From NCBI GenBank assembly GCA_951812575.1, contig OX638322.1:2665925-2729924 (forward strand): DNA of 64,000 bases. Reading direction: 5' to 3'. This document shows, piece after piece, positions 9,025-17,700 of the stretch. The DNA comes from Candidatus Binatia bacterium. Its GTDB lineage: Bacteria > Desulfobacterota > Binatia > Bin18. The notes under the pieces are model-generated. The model was not told the DNA's origin, ran no database searches, and saw only the letters and a list, made by a program, of their open reading frames with translations. The position numbers were made by a program, and so were the translations under genes. How positions within the stretch are numbered: the first letter of the stretch is position 1; each line of letters starts with the position of its first letter.

Positions 9025-10341
9025 CTAATACTGCTGCAAATGCTCCCGCAGGATTCCGCCTTCATACTCCTTCCGAAACAATCCCCGCTTCTGCAGCACC
9101 GGAATGAGCAAGTCTACTATCTCTTCAAAGTAATCCGGCCCATAGTAGGCCGGGCTGAATTGGAACCCATCGCCCCCACCTTCCTTGTGCAAGTAGGCTA
9201 GCTGGTCGGCCACCTGCTCCGACGTACCTATAAGATGCGGCATAGCTATCCCTGCTCCATAGAGGGTGGCTACCTCCCGCAATGTTGGTTTTTTCCCGGG
9301 CTGCTGAGTGAAGATCTCCACCATGCCCTGGATACCTGGCACTTCAAGGTTCTCAAATGGCTGGTCCAAATCCAGCTGTGACAGATCGTAATTGAAATGA
9401 CCCGACATCAGTGCTAGCCCGGCCTCAATCGGAATGCGTTCAAGACCTGCCCGCTTTTTTGCCTTGGCCTCCTCTTCTGTCTTCCCCACAATAGGAATCA
9501 CCCCCCAGAGAATTTTGATGTCTTCAGGCTTGCGGCCGTACTTTTTAGCCCGAGCCCGCATGTCGTCGGCAAACGCACGCATCGCTTGGGGGGTGCGTTG
9601 CAGCCCGAAAATGCACTCCGCGTGCTTGGCGGCAAACTCCCGGCCTCGGCCCGATGCGCCAGCCTGGATGAGCACTGGATGGCCTTGCGGTGAAGGCATG
9701 ACACTCGACGGTCCCGTACACTGAAACCATCTACCCTTAAAGTCTATCTTCCGGACCTTAGTTGGATCAGCAAACACTCCCCTCTCCATGTCCATTACCA
9801 CTGCGTCCGAGTCCCAACTGTTCCACAGCTGATAACACACCTCCATGTACTCTTCGGCTCGCTCATACCGCTCATCATGAGGAATGACCGTCTCCAGGCC
9901 CAAGTTCCGAGCTTCGTTTCCGTGAAAGGAGGTGACAATGTTCCAGCCGACGCGGCCTTTTGTCAGATGGTCTAGCGTAGAGAGCTTCCGAACCAACATG
10001 TAGGGAGCGTAATAAGTGGCGGACATGGTAATGGCAAACCCGAGTTTTTCGGTGACCGTCGACAAGGCGGGGACCAAAACAACCGGGTCGTGGATGGGAA
10101 ACTGAAGAGCATAGCGGAGAGTGGGCTCCATGCCGCCTTTGTAGGCATCATAGGCGGCTAGCTGGTCGGCAAAAAAGAACATATCAAACTTACCCCGCTC
10201 CAGGGTGCGGGCAATGGTCTGCCAATACTCAGGCTCATACCAGTAATGCCGCGTCTTCTCTCGTGGATATATCCACGAGAGAAGAGTGTGGGGTGCCGGA
10301 CAATGAACCATAAAACCCGTCAGGTGCATCATTTTATTCAC
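9025..10341 (-). CDS. NtaA/DmoA-type flavin monooxygenase (LLM), 438 aa
   Basis: Long-form luciferase-like monooxygenase of the NtaA/SnaA/DmoA group, two-component enzymes that use FMNH2 from a partner reductase. Marks include MMHLTGFMVHCPAPHT at the start, LERGKFDMFFFADQLAAYD, YMLVRKLSTLDHLTKGRVGWNIVTS, SPQGHPVLIQAGASGRGREFAAKHAE and VGKTEEEAKAKK. It is closely related in layout to the genes at 21168 and 61113. It converges on the ferredoxin gene and has no operon partner. Codons about 20-29 contain a perfect 32-base palindrome (10254-10285). Related members use dimethyl sulfide, nitrilotriacetate or EDTA; the substrate here is unknown. Confidence 0.9.
   Translation of the reverse strand: MNKMMHLTGFMVHCPAPHTLLSWIYPREKTRHYWYEPEYWQTIARTLERGKFDMFFFADQLAAYDAYKGGMEPTLRYALQFPIHDPVVLVPALSTVTEKLGFAITMSATYYAPYMLVRKLSTLDHLTKGRVGWNIVTSFHGNEARNLGLETVIPHDERYERAEEYMEVCYQLWNSWDSDAVVMDMERGVFADPTKVRKIDFKGRWFQCTGPSSVMPSPQGHPVLIQAGASGRGREFAAKHAECIFGLQRTPQAMRAFADDMRARAKKYGRKPEDIKILWGVIPIVGKTEEEAKAKKRAGLERIPIEAGLALMSGHFNYDLSQLDLDQPFENLEVPGIQGMVEIFTQQPGKKPTLREVATLYGAGIAMPHLIGTSEQVADQLAYLHKEGGGDGFQFSPAYYGPDYFEEIVDLLIPVLQKRGLFRKEYEGGILREHLQQY
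10254..10285. repeat. Perfect 32-bp palindrome inside the LLM coding sequence
   Basis: TCTTCTCTCGTGGATA is followed at once by its exact reverse complement, with no spacer. It encodes part of LSWIYPREKT near the N-terminus, a stretch that differs in the paralogue at 21168. It could form a strong hairpin early in the mRNA or a cruciform in DNA. Confidence 0.6.
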
Positions 10342-10850
10342 AGCTATTCCCTTTCCGGCTTTAACCCTGAGAGCGCTTTATGATATCGGCGTCGGCCTCC
10401 CATGCGGTGAGGGCTACCAAAGGAATCTGCACAGTTTCCCGACTACATGCAGAGGCCTACCGTGGGTATTGTCAAGTGAAGGAGGCCCTTGTGAAGTAGC
10501 GGCTTTCCATGTCGTAACGAGGGTATGCGTTCTCGTAGCACAAGTCTGTATCGAAAGCATCGCTTTCCGCCTGAGATTATCAGCCACGCTGTATGTCTGT
10601 ACCAACGCTTTCTTTCCGTCCATAGTCCGATTAACAATCTCTTTCGGGTCGGTCGCCACTTCATAAAGGCAACCCACTATCGATTGTTTCGAGACCAAGT
10701 CTTTACGACCTGGCATGAAGTGACAACGGAGCAAATAGCTACGTAAGGGGAGCCCTGGCCTACCTCACCTTGCGTGAAGTGTGTGCCTGGTTTGAATAAC
10801 TTGACAATGCCGTTTGAGAACTTTTCTGAGAGGACTCCGGTGACGGTGAC
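10342..10850. other. Gene-poor 509-base stretch
   Basis: Holds a short IS6-type transposase remnant (10540-10617) and an imperfect palindrome near 10761-10785 related to the one at 2769. A minus-strand frame near 10620-10730 contains LYEVATDPKEIVNR, faintly like the end of a sulfatase, but it is too short to call. No intact gene. Confidence 0.5.
10540..10617 (+). mobile_element. IS6-family transposase remnant (N-terminal fragment)
   Basis: The plus-strand frame reads SLYRKHRFPPEIISHAVCLY, the conserved start of IS6/IS26-family transposases (normally near RHRFPPEIIxxAVWLYxRF). The likeness ends after about 26 residues and no catalytic DDE region follows, so this is a dead fragment. A second such fragment is at 43193-43290. 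Confidence 0.6.
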
Positions 10851-12086
10851 CTACGCGGCCGCTTTACGCCGCAGTCGCACGGGCATGGTCGCGAGGCCGA
10901 ACACGTAGTTCGACGGAATATACTCAACGGGCCCGATGACTTCGATGCCGTCGTAACGATCGAGCACTTCCTGCAGCGCTATCTCGAGCTCGAGCTTGGC
11001 GAGCGGGGCGCCGGCACAGAAGTGCGCGCCGGCAGCGAAGCCGATGTGCGGATTCGGATGGCGCGTGATGTCGAAAACGTCGGCGTTCTCGAACACGTCC
11101 TCGTCGCGGTTCGCCGATGGGAACCAGACCACGATATTGTCGCCTTTTTTGATTTGTTTGCCGCCGAGTTCCGTATCCGCAGTCGCCATCCGTCTGAAGG
11201 CAACCGCCGCGTTCGTCCAGCGCACGACTTCTTCTACCGCGCGGCGCATACCTTTTGGATTCTCGCGCAGATACTGCATTTGATCCGGATGCTCGAGCAG
11301 CGTCTGTACGCCACCGGCAAACGCGTTCCGGGTGGTTTCAAAACCCGCGACGAGCATCAGCATGCCGTTCCTGCCGACCTCCGCGTCCGACAGGGGCTTC
11401 CCATCCACCTCGGCGTTGGCGAGCAGGGCGAGTGGATCGTCCATCGGGCAGCCCCGGCGCTCGTTAGACAAGCCGAGGCAATACTGGGTCATGTTGTTGA
11501 ATCCCTGCAGCGATGTCTCGGCGTCGTGATTGAAGCCCTGGTGGGACATCTTTCCCCAGCTCAGGATCCTCACCCAGTCCTCTTCCGGCACTTTCAGGAT
11601 GTCGGAGATCACGGCCATCGGGATCCTGGCGCCGATATCGGCGACGAGATCGCACTCGCCTGAAGCCGGCAGATTGTTAAAGATGCCCCTGATGATTTCG
11701 GTGCAACGATCGGTGTAATCCAGCATCGCTTTCGGTTTGAATGGCCCTTCGAAGACCGCCCGCACTTTCGTGTGCCGTGGCGGGTCGGTCGTCAGGATGC
11801 TCTCGCCGACGCCGAAACCCTTCTTAGACACGATGTCGAGCTCTGCGGCGAACGGCGGCATTTGCCCGGTAGTTCCGGTATTGAAGAGCACCGCATCGTC
11901 GAGTACCGCTCTGCATTCCGCGTGCTTGAAGACCGACCAGAAGCCGACGCCATCGTCGCGCACGGTCCAGTGGACGGGGTCGTCCCGCCGCATCTGCGTG
12001 AACAGCTCGTAGACGGCATCCTGGTCGCTGAAGAAATCCGCGTCGATCAGTTTCTGGTCGATCGTGCGCAAATCAGTCTCTGGCAT
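10851..12086 (-). CDS. Cytochrome P450, 411 aa
   Basis: Second soluble bacterial P450. It has the I-helix AGFETTRNA, ExxR as EEVVR, and the haem loop FAAGAHFCAGAPLAK with Cys357 as ligand. It has no membrane anchor and its length is normal. The start (MPETDLRTIDQKLID) has GGAGGAG seven bases upstream. It is divergent from the Rieske oxygenase gene across a 205-base gap that probably holds both promoters. It clearly differs in sequence from the P450 at 7424. Its loop (GAHFCAGAPLAKLELEIAL) is typical of CYP families that hydroxylate terpenoids, fatty acids or aromatics; the substrate is not deducible. No ferredoxin gene lies beside it. Confidence 0.93.
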   Translation of the reverse strand: MPETDLRTIDQKLIDADFFSDQDAVYELFTQMRRDDPVHWTVRDDGVGFWSVFKHAECRAVLDDAVLFNTGTTGQMPPFAAELDIVSKKGFGVGESILTTDPPRHTKVRAVFEGPFKPKAMLDYTDRCTEIIRGIFNNLPASGECDLVADIGARIPMAVISDILKVPEEDWVRILSWGKMSHQGFNHDAETSLQGFNNMTQYCLGLSNERRGCPMDDPLALLANAEVDGKPLSDAEVGRNGMLMLVAGFETTRNAFAGGVQTLLEHPDQMQYLRENPKGMRRAVEEVVRWTNAAVAFRRMATADTELGGKQIKKGDNIVVWFPSANRDEDVFENADVFDITRHPNPHIGFAAGAHFCAGAPLAKLELEIALQEVLDRYDGIEVIGPVEYIPSNYVFGLATMPVRLRRKAAA

Positions 12087-12291
12087 GGCGATTCTCCTCC
12101 CGCCGGACTATACGTGCCGCGGCGCCCTTGATCGCGCGTTTACCGGACGCGATGGGCGGAGAAATATCGGAAAACGGAAAAAAACGATAGAGAACAGGCA
12201 TAAAAATTGATTGCAGATATGTTGCTGGCGCTTTGTTCATCTTATACGCTAACGCGACGTTCATTCGCACGTCTAAACGGGGAGAATATCC

Positions 12292-13563
12292 ATGTTAACA
12301 ATGATCGGGGACTGGTGGCGCGCGCGTAACGTCGAGATAAATCGACGCGAACTCATACAGTGTGAATCAAAAGGTACGTTGAGGGCGGCGCTTTCTTCGC
12401 TGGCGCCTCATTCCGATCTGAGGCGTTGGAAGCGTTGGGCAGATCGGTGCCCGCCGCATCTGCAAGAACTGCCCAAAGACATCCCGGATGATGTCCCCTA
12501 CAAAGGTCTACGCAATTTCTGGTATCCCGTGATGCCGGCGAAGGACCTGCGAGAAAATCAGCTGCAATCGTCCCGCTTACTGGGCGAGGACCTCGTTATA
12601 TTTCGCGACGAGGATGGCTCGCCTCGCGCTTTAAGCGACGTCTGCCCGCATCGACTGGCGCGCTTGTCGCAAGGCTGGGTCAACCTGCATTCCCCCGGCA
12701 CGGTCAGTTGTCCGTACCACGGCTGGACGTTCGACGGTAGCGGCCAATGCGTGGCAGCGCTCGCGGAAGGTCCGGACAGCCCGTTACCGCGCAAGACCCG
12801 AACACGCGTCTATCCGGCGCTGGAAAGACATCATGTGATCTGGGCTTACATGGGAGATCCCGACAAGGTGCCCGACCTCGACGCTAACATTCCGCATGTC
12901 GCCCAGGCAATGTCGGGCTCCTGGCCGTGGTTCATACATTGGGACTGGGACTGCAATTATCTGAATTCCATCGACAACAACGCCGATGCCGCGCATGCCT
13001 GTTTCGCGCACGCGCGCTGTTCGCAGTTTCTCGACCAGGCGCGCTATGGAAAACATTACGGACTCGAGCTTGAGTGCGGCGGCTTGGAAGTTGGCATGGA
13101 GACGACCGGGCCGGATCACCGCGGCTCGCACTACGCCTCGGGTTGGGACATGCATGTCCCGGGCTATATTTATTTTGCGCCGCACCCGCCGATCTGGCCG
13201 GCCGGCGCGATCTTCTGGTCCGTCCCGATCGACGAAGGCAAGGTCCGCGTGTTCACGTGCGCGACCTTCCACGGCGAATTCAAGGATCGTGCCCGCGCGT
13301 GGATCATGCAGTCGGTACATTGGCGCAAATGGGGACTGCCGAACAACATTTACCACTGCAATATCGGACCGGATCGTGCAATGGTCATGGGGCAGGGGGC
13401 GCTGTCGGACTGGCGCCGCGAACACCTCTCGCAGACGGACGTGGCGGTCATCAAATTTCGGCAAATGTTGAAGAAAGCGTGGCAGGCAGAACGCCTTCAG
13501 ACGGCCGAAGTCGAACCTCGAGCGCGGCGGGTGAGGTCGCAGGAGACGCTCACCGAAGCCTGA
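12292..13563 (+). CDS. Rieske-type ring-hydroxylating oxygenase, oxygenase subunit, 423 aa
   Basis: Rieske non-haem iron oxygenase. The [2Fe-2S] ligands are Cys118 and His120 (CPHRLARLS) and Cys140 and His143 (CPYHGWTFD). The mononuclear iron site is visible as SIDNNADAAHACFAH, with Asp232, His235 and His240 placed as in the family. The C-terminal catalytic domain is complete, including PHPPIWPAGAIFWSVPIDEGK. Layout resembles Rieske monooxygenases and demethylases rather than two-subunit aromatic dioxygenases. GGGGAG precedes the ATG. A flavoprotein fragment follows after 28 bases. The last 377 bases recur almost unchanged at 17701-18077, so this locus was duplicated. A reductase partner is not seen nearby. 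Confidence 0.92.
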   Translation: MLTMIGDWWRARNVEINRRELIQCESKGTLRAALSSLAPHSDLRRWKRWADRCPPHLQELPKDIPDDVPYKGLRNFWYPVMPAKDLRENQLQSSRLLGEDLVIFRDEDGSPRALSDVCPHRLARLSQGWVNLHSPGTVSCPYHGWTFDGSGQCVAALAEGPDSPLPRKTRTRVYPALERHHVIWAYMGDPDKVPDLDANIPHVAQAMSGSWPWFIHWDWDCNYLNSIDNNADAAHACFAHARCSQFLDQARYGKHYGLELECGGLEVGMETTGPDHRGSHYASGWDMHVPGYIYFAPHPPIWPAGAIFWSVPIDEGKVRVFTCATFHGEFKDRARAWIMQSVHWRKWGLPNNIYHCNIGPDRAMVMGQGALSDWRREHLSQTDVAVIKFRQMLKKAWQAERLQTAEVEPRARRVRSQETLTEA

Positions 13564-13591
13564 AGGATAGGAAAGAAACGGGATCACGAGT

Positions 13592-13867
13592 GTGATCGAG
13601 ACTGACTATCTTATCGTCGGAGCCGGGGCTTCCGGTATGGCGTTTGCTGACGCGCTCATCGCTGAATGTGATGCTGACGTCGTGATGGTCGATCGGCGCC
13701 ACTGTCCGGGTGGCCATTGGAACGATGCTTACCCGTTCGTGCGCATTCACCACGCCCCGGGCCTTGGCTTCGTGCTCCACAGCGGTAAGGAGGGGCATGC
13801 CGTAGCAACGGATACTGCTGCCGAATTCTTCAACTGCCATGAGAAGGCTTGTAAAACCTTGCCTTGA
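13592..13867 (+). pseudogene. 5' fragment of FAD/NAD(P)-binding monooxygenase (copy of 19720-21117)
   Basis: It starts with GTG and encodes MIETDYLIVGAGASGMAFAD, the FAD-binding Rossmann loop. It follows the intact gene at 19720 almost residue for residue through YPFVRIHHA. Nucleotide identity runs from 13580 to about 13756, then stops, and the remaining frame is unrelated and ends early. It lies just behind the intact Rieske gene, the likely ancestral order Rieske then flavoprotein. The break leaves a dead stub of about 55 real residues of the 465 needed. Confidence 0.85.
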
Positions 13868-14089
13868 CGACAGTCTATGAGGTGTTCTTTGAATTGGGCA
13901 GCAGTATCAGCAACGGGGTAAAATCCAACGATCCTATGATTTTCCAAAGGTGCGGAAGAAAACGACCGTCTCTTTCCTTCCTTACCGTGGATGAAAAGAG
14001 CCGACTTATTTCCACAAAGACTGTGGAATTTAGAAAAATAAGACAATTCCTTCCACCTGCTCTCTTACTTGGTCTTTGTTAATCATCCC
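13868..14089. other. Unassigned sequence after the flavoprotein stub
   Basis: AT-richer than its neighbours, with short frames on both strands and no recognisable protein. It is probably material joined at the rearrangement breakpoint near 13756. No RNA gene seen. Confidence 0.4.
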
Positions 14090-15235
14090 TTAGCCGAGGT
14101 TGTAAATGCGAGCCGTGTTCCCACCCACGATCTTCGCCTTCTCCTCCTCCGTGCAGTCGGCCAAGATCTCCGTCAGGATCTGTTGCGAGCGCGGAAACGT
14201 CGACTCGGCATGCGGATAGTCCGACCCCCACAGGAGATTGTCCATCCCAATGAACTGCCGCTCCCGCAAGCCCACCGCATCTTCTTGAAAGCTGATGAAG
14301 ACGTTGCGACGGAAGTAATCGCTGGGGAGCATCGCTTCCCCAAACCGATACCCGCCACTTTGGGGGCGCTGCGTATAGGTGTAGTCGAGGCGTTCGATGA
14401 AGTGCGGCGCCCACGAGACTTCTTGTTCAATCGAGCCGACTTGTAGCCGCGGATGGCGTTCAAAGACCCCACTCAGAATCATTCGGGCTAAGGACATCCG
14501 CACCCAGTGATCCGCATTCGCCAGGGCCGCGAAATCAATCGGCCCGTCCAGTGACCGGAGTGCCCCATCGCCTTGGCCGGTCTGCGCGGCCGGCCGGTTG
14601 GTCACAATATGGAGGCTGAGCGGCATACGTAAATCTTCCGCCGCCGACCAGAACGGCTCGTATTCAGGTCGATCGTATGAGTTCTCCTCGGCCGGATACA
14701 CCGAGATCATCGCCCCGACGAGGCCCAGTTTCGCGCACCGCTCGATCTCCCGGATCGCCGACCCAATGTCGTCGATATCCAACATCGCGATCCCTTTGAT
14801 CCGGCCCGCCGACCCGCCACAAAACTCAACGAGCCAGTCGTTGTAGGCTTTGCATAAGGCGGTGAGGAGGGTGCTATCTGGCACGCTGTACAGCAGCAGC
14901 CCTTGCGTGGGATACACCAGCGCCAGGTCGATGCCGTCGGCATCCATATCTTTGAGGCGTTCTTCGGGCAGATACGCCCCGGGCCGGACATTCTCGATCT
15001 TATCGGCAAAACTCAGCTTGTCGGGCGATTCATCAAAGCGCTTGCCCAACAGTGAGCCACCTGACCCGCCGCTGAGGCCCACGAGGCCGTCGCATACCCA
15101 CCAGTCGGTGTCATCCTCGTCGCGATGAATCACGTGGGGTGCGCGATCGCGGAATGGCTTATCGAGCCGACTCGTCCACAAATCCGCTGGCTCAAACACA
15201 TGGTCATCTGACGATATCACCGGATAGCTCGCCAT
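14090..15235 (-). CDS. Amidohydrolase-2 family TIM-barrel hydrolase/decarboxylase, 381 aa
   Basis: Metal-dependent amidohydrolase of the ACMSD/5-carboxyvanillate decarboxylase-like group (Amidohydro_2). It opens with VISSDDHVFEPADLW, where a Asp-x-His type motif replaces the classical HxH. Further metal or active-site parts are MPLSLHIVTN (about residue 205), EQEVSWAPHFIERLD and the late LLWGSDYPHAESTFP with the catalytic Asp. These enzymes hydrolyse or decarboxylate aromatic acids and lactones. The start has a strong AGGAGGGG site. A GNAT fragment lies just upstream. Two related but different amidohydrolases lie at 41896 and 62583, so this family is expanded here. Substrate unknown. Confidence 0.87.
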   Translation of the reverse strand: MASYPVISSDDHVFEPADLWTSRLDKPFRDRAPHVIHRDEDDTDWWVCDGLVGLSGGSGGSLLGKRFDESPDKLSFADKIENVRPGAYLPEERLKDMDADGIDLALVYPTQGLLLYSVPDSTLLTALCKAYNDWLVEFCGGSAGRIKGIAMLDIDDIGSAIREIERCAKLGLVGAMISVYPAEENSYDRPEYEPFWSAAEDLRMPLSLHIVTNRPAAQTGQGDGALRSLDGPIDFAALANADHWVRMSLARMILSGVFERHPRLQVGSIEQEVSWAPHFIERLDYTYTQRPQSGGYRFGEAMLPSDYFRRNVFISFQEDAVGLRERQFIGMDNLLWGSDYPHAESTFPRSQQILTEILADCTEEEKAKIVGGNTARIYNLG

Positions 15236-15259
15236 TATGTCCCCTCCTTTGTTCCGTCT

Positions 15260-15523
15260 TTAACACGTTCTGTCTTTAACACAGCGCAACCCTCTCCTGC
15301 TACCCGCTCTCCCACGGGGCGTCTCCCCTTCCTCAGCGACGAGGGCGATCACATCGGGACTGGCGAGCAGTTGCGGAAAGAATAACTCCTGGGTCGGCGC
15401 GGAGTCGGTGGCTTTTCGCCAGAACACCGGTGAATAGCCCTCATACTCAATGCGTTTCGTCTCGGCGATAGCCACCATGTCCCGAATATCGGTTGCTTGC
15501 GCGGTGCGAATATTCATAGCCAT
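15260..15523 (-). pseudogene. GNAT acetyltransferase N-terminal fragment
   Basis: The first 65 or so residues (MNIRTAQATDIRDMVAIAET, later LLASPDVIALVAEEGE) look like the beginning of a GNAT N-acetyltransferase. The normal acetyl-CoA-binding part (about 80 more residues) is missing. The final 15 residues are arginine-rich nonsense, consistent with a frameshift or deletion. It lies between the amidohydrolase and the MaoC remnant, all on the minus strand. It is unlikely to be active. Confidence 0.6.
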
Positions 15524-15602
15524 CCTTCCCTTCTCTCACCGCCATACCATTTCCTCTATGCGTAAAAAATCTCTCCACCCTTCACCCGAAACATCGGCGG
15601 AT

Positions 15603-15857
15603 TTATCGGCCTTCGGAGGTCTTGAATGAAATAAAGGAATTATAAGGGAGGGTATGCGAGCCGGGTATAAGCGCCAGGATGAAATAACCGGGCGCGACAG
15701 TTCCACCAAATGGCGATTCCCGCTTGGCTCGCTCAACGTCTTCACAAATCCACTGATGGTCGTTGGTGGCGTCAGCATAAGCATTCACCGCTTCCTGCGT
15801 CACCAACAACCAATCTGAGACGCCGATCCCCTGGCCAGCCAGACTGGCCAGATCAGC
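15603..15857 (-). pseudogene. MaoC-like (R)-enoyl-CoA hydratase remnant
   Basis: The open frame reads SLAGQGIGVSDWLLVTQEAV, then AYADATNDHQWICEDVERAK and SPFGGTVAPGYFILALIP, the N-terminal half of a MaoC hotdog hydratase. The family consensus is Asp-His-Gln-Trp-Ile-His then Gly-Gly-Thr-Ile-Ala-His-Gly; here the catalytic His has become Pro (VAPGY). A TAG lies just before the frame and no start precedes the conserved part. The hotdog's second half is replaced by unrelated codons. It follows the SDR gene on the same strand, so it was probably once its operon partner. Confidence 0.7.
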
Positions 15858-15880
15858 CTACGGAACGACTCTGGCTGTCA

Positions 15881-16642
15881 TCACTGCGCGACCATTCCTC
15901 CGTCAACCGACATGGGGATGCCAGTCACAAACGACGCTGCATTGGAACACAGCCACGCGACGGCTTCACCGATTTCCGACGACTGGCCAAAACGGCCAAC
16001 AGGTTCCATGGCGACGGCGAGTTCATCAAAACCGGGGATGGCTTGCGCGCTGCGCGCGATCATTGGCGTGTCAATCGCACCGGGACACACGGTATTGACC
16101 CGAATGCCGGACTTGGCGTATTCCAGCGCAGCCGTTTTAGTCAGACCAACAACCGCGTGTTTGCTGGCCACATAATCAGACGCCGAGGGGAGGCCAATCA
16201 GGCCCGCCGCTGAGGCAGTATTGACGATCGAACCACCGCCGTGGCTGAGCATGTGTTGAATTTCATATTTCATGCACAGCCACACGCCGGTCACGTTCAC
16301 CGCGATCGTGCGATCAAATTCTTCCTCGGTGCACTCAGTGGTGAACTTTGCTGCGCCTTCGATGCCTGCGTTGTTAAACGCGCAGTCGAGCTGCCCATAC
16401 GTTTCGACCGTCTTATTGACGAGTGCTTCAACCTCGGCAGCTTTTGAGACATCGGTTTTGACAAAGGTCGCGTCTCCGCCGGCGGCTTGAATTTGCCGAA
16501 CGGTCTCTTCGCCGCCTTCGACAGTGATGTCCGCAACTACAACTTTAGCGCCTTCGCGAGCAAAAATGAGTGCCGTTGCCTGGCCAATACCTGAGCCGCC
16601 ACCGGTCACCAGGGCCACTTTGCCGTCTAATCGTCCTGCCAT
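15881..16642 (-). CDS. Short-chain dehydrogenase/reductase (SDR), 253 aa
   Basis: Classical NAD(P)-dependent SDR. It has the cofactor motif TGGGSGIG near the N-terminus, NNAG in the middle strand, and a Ser-Tyr-x3-Lys catalytic set (NTASAAGLIGLPSASDYVASKHAV). The C-terminal GIPMSVDGGMVAQ is standard. The chosen start MAGRLDGKVALVTGG at 16642 has AGGAG at good spacing; 11 further in-frame codons upstream lack one. It probably oxidises a secondary alcohol or reduces a ketone. The MaoC remnant directly downstream suggests it once worked in a beta-oxidation-like path. Its Asp after strand two (VVADI) favours NAD over NADP. Confidence 0.92.
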   Translation of the reverse strand: MAGRLDGKVALVTGGGSGIGQATALIFAREGAKVVVADITVEGGEETVRQIQAAGGDATFVKTDVSKAAEVEALVNKTVETYGQLDCAFNNAGIEGAAKFTTECTEEEFDRTIAVNVTGVWLCMKYEIQHMLSHGGGSIVNTASAAGLIGLPSASDYVASKHAVVGLTKTAALEYAKSGIRVNTVCPGAIDTPMIARSAQAIPGFDELAVAMEPVGRFGQSSEIGEAVAWLCSNAASFVTGIPMSVDGGMVAQ

Positions 16643-16761
16643 GTGTTTGCTCCTTGGAAATGCTATTCGACGCACCCATACCAGGAATCGGCCTTTTACT
16701 GAAGATGGTCATCTTGAGGGCCACGGCGGATTGAGCGGAAGCGCACGACTCGGCATAATGT

Positions 16762-16799
16762 CCTGCTTGAAGTGGCATGCCTACTCCTCTTCAAGCAGG
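16762..16799. repeat. Inverted repeat, 11-bp perfect arms
   Basis: CCTGCTTGAAG and CTTCAAGCAGG are separated by 16 bases. It lies between the SDR start and the miniature element at 16854. It could be an end of a decayed mobile element or a regulatory hairpin. Confidence 0.4.
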
Positions 16800-16853
16800 T
16801 TAGCGCCTATGGTGTTCAGCCCTGTCCCTCAAAAACTGTCCACGGGGGGTATA

Positions 16854-16969
16854 TAGGGTCAGACTCGAATAATGAGACGACTTTCCCTGTGGTAGAGAAA
16901 GTGCGGCGGAGAGATACCGCTTTCTGATCTTTCCATATGGCTTGGGCGGATAGGTCGAGTCTGGCCCTA
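16854..16969 (+). mobile_element. Miniature inverted-repeat element, copy A (116 bp)
   Basis: It begins TAGGGTCAGACTCGA and ends TCGAGTCTGGCCCTA, so the 15-base ends are inverted repeats with one mismatch. The interior (AATGAGAC, then a GGTAGA and GTGCGGCGG block) matches copies at 30411 and 39461. It has no coding capacity. It lies exactly where the glutamate-cysteine ligase fragment at 16970-17114 loses its likeness. Confidence 0.75.
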
Positions 16970-17114
16970 CTGTCCCACTCTCGCCCGGCATTTCATATTC
17001 GGTGCCAATATACCAATCTTCTCGGGGCTTTGCGGCTTGAAAGAAATATTCGATGAGTTGGGCGTGGTCTTCAATAACAAGACCCGTGTTAGGTCCTTCG
17101 ACGTACTGCGACAT
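16970..17114 (-). pseudogene. Glutamate-cysteine ligase N-terminal fragment
   Basis: It begins MSQYVEGPNTG, followed by LIEYFFQAAKPREDWYIGTE, the typical entry of the GshA/EgtA glutamate-cysteine ligase family (LVxYFxxGxKPxxxWxIGTEhE). Likeness ends after about 45 residues, at the right end of miniature element copy A. The frame then runs through the element. No continuation is found on the other side of the element, so most of the gene was lost. Confidence 0.65.
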
Positions 17115-17700
17115 CCAGTGACAACCTCCCCCTTTTAAGGGCCCTCCAGCAAGGCGGCCCCAGCGTCACCAGACAGTGGAGCTAAGGCAAGGGGACTTTG
17201 GAAAGGGAGATAAGGGAGAGGGAGATATCTATTTCCGTGTGGCTGAAATAAGAAGCGGCCCCGTTCGGCCTGAGCGTTGTCGCGTTAGCGGTAAAGTCGA
17301 AGGAGAACGACGATAAAATGATACCCCGTTTCACAAACTTGTCATCCTGAGCCCTTCGACTTTGCTTAAGATAAGCTCCGCGAAGAATATCCCAGGAATT
17401 ACTCGTCACATCGTGACGAGAGTACAACCATGATCTATACTCACGTACTGAATTATGAGGACGAGGGGTAGACAGCCGAACGGATCGGCTATGAGCAGGA
17501 TGAACCATGCACACTAAGACCACTAGTAAGACAATAATTCCATCCCACGCAAGGATGTAAATGAGCATGTCTATATTAATTGATGCGGATTTTGGCTCCC
17601 GCAAGCACGATTTGCTCGCATACTTGCGGTCACGCACTAAAGAACTACTCGGCGTCGTTACGCGAGAACATGGCACGACCCAATTTAAGAAGCGCGCGTC
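17115..17700. other. Non-coding or chimeric stretch before the Rieske 3' copy
   Basis: Contains a dispersed-repeat-like GTCATCCTGAGCCCTTCGAC near 17339, and a hairpin CTCGTCAC/GTGACGAG at 17402-17420 with a 3-base loop. A frame opening at 17561 (MSMSILIDADFGSRKHDLLA) runs straight into the Rieske copy in a different frame and resembles nothing I know. No intact gene. Confidence 0.5.

Noticed and set aside
10414..10734. Possible sulfatase C-terminal remnant (LYEVATDPKEIVNR)
   Set aside because: Only about 15 residues resemble a sulfatase tail and the frame overlaps the IS6 remnant on the opposite strand; too little to call.
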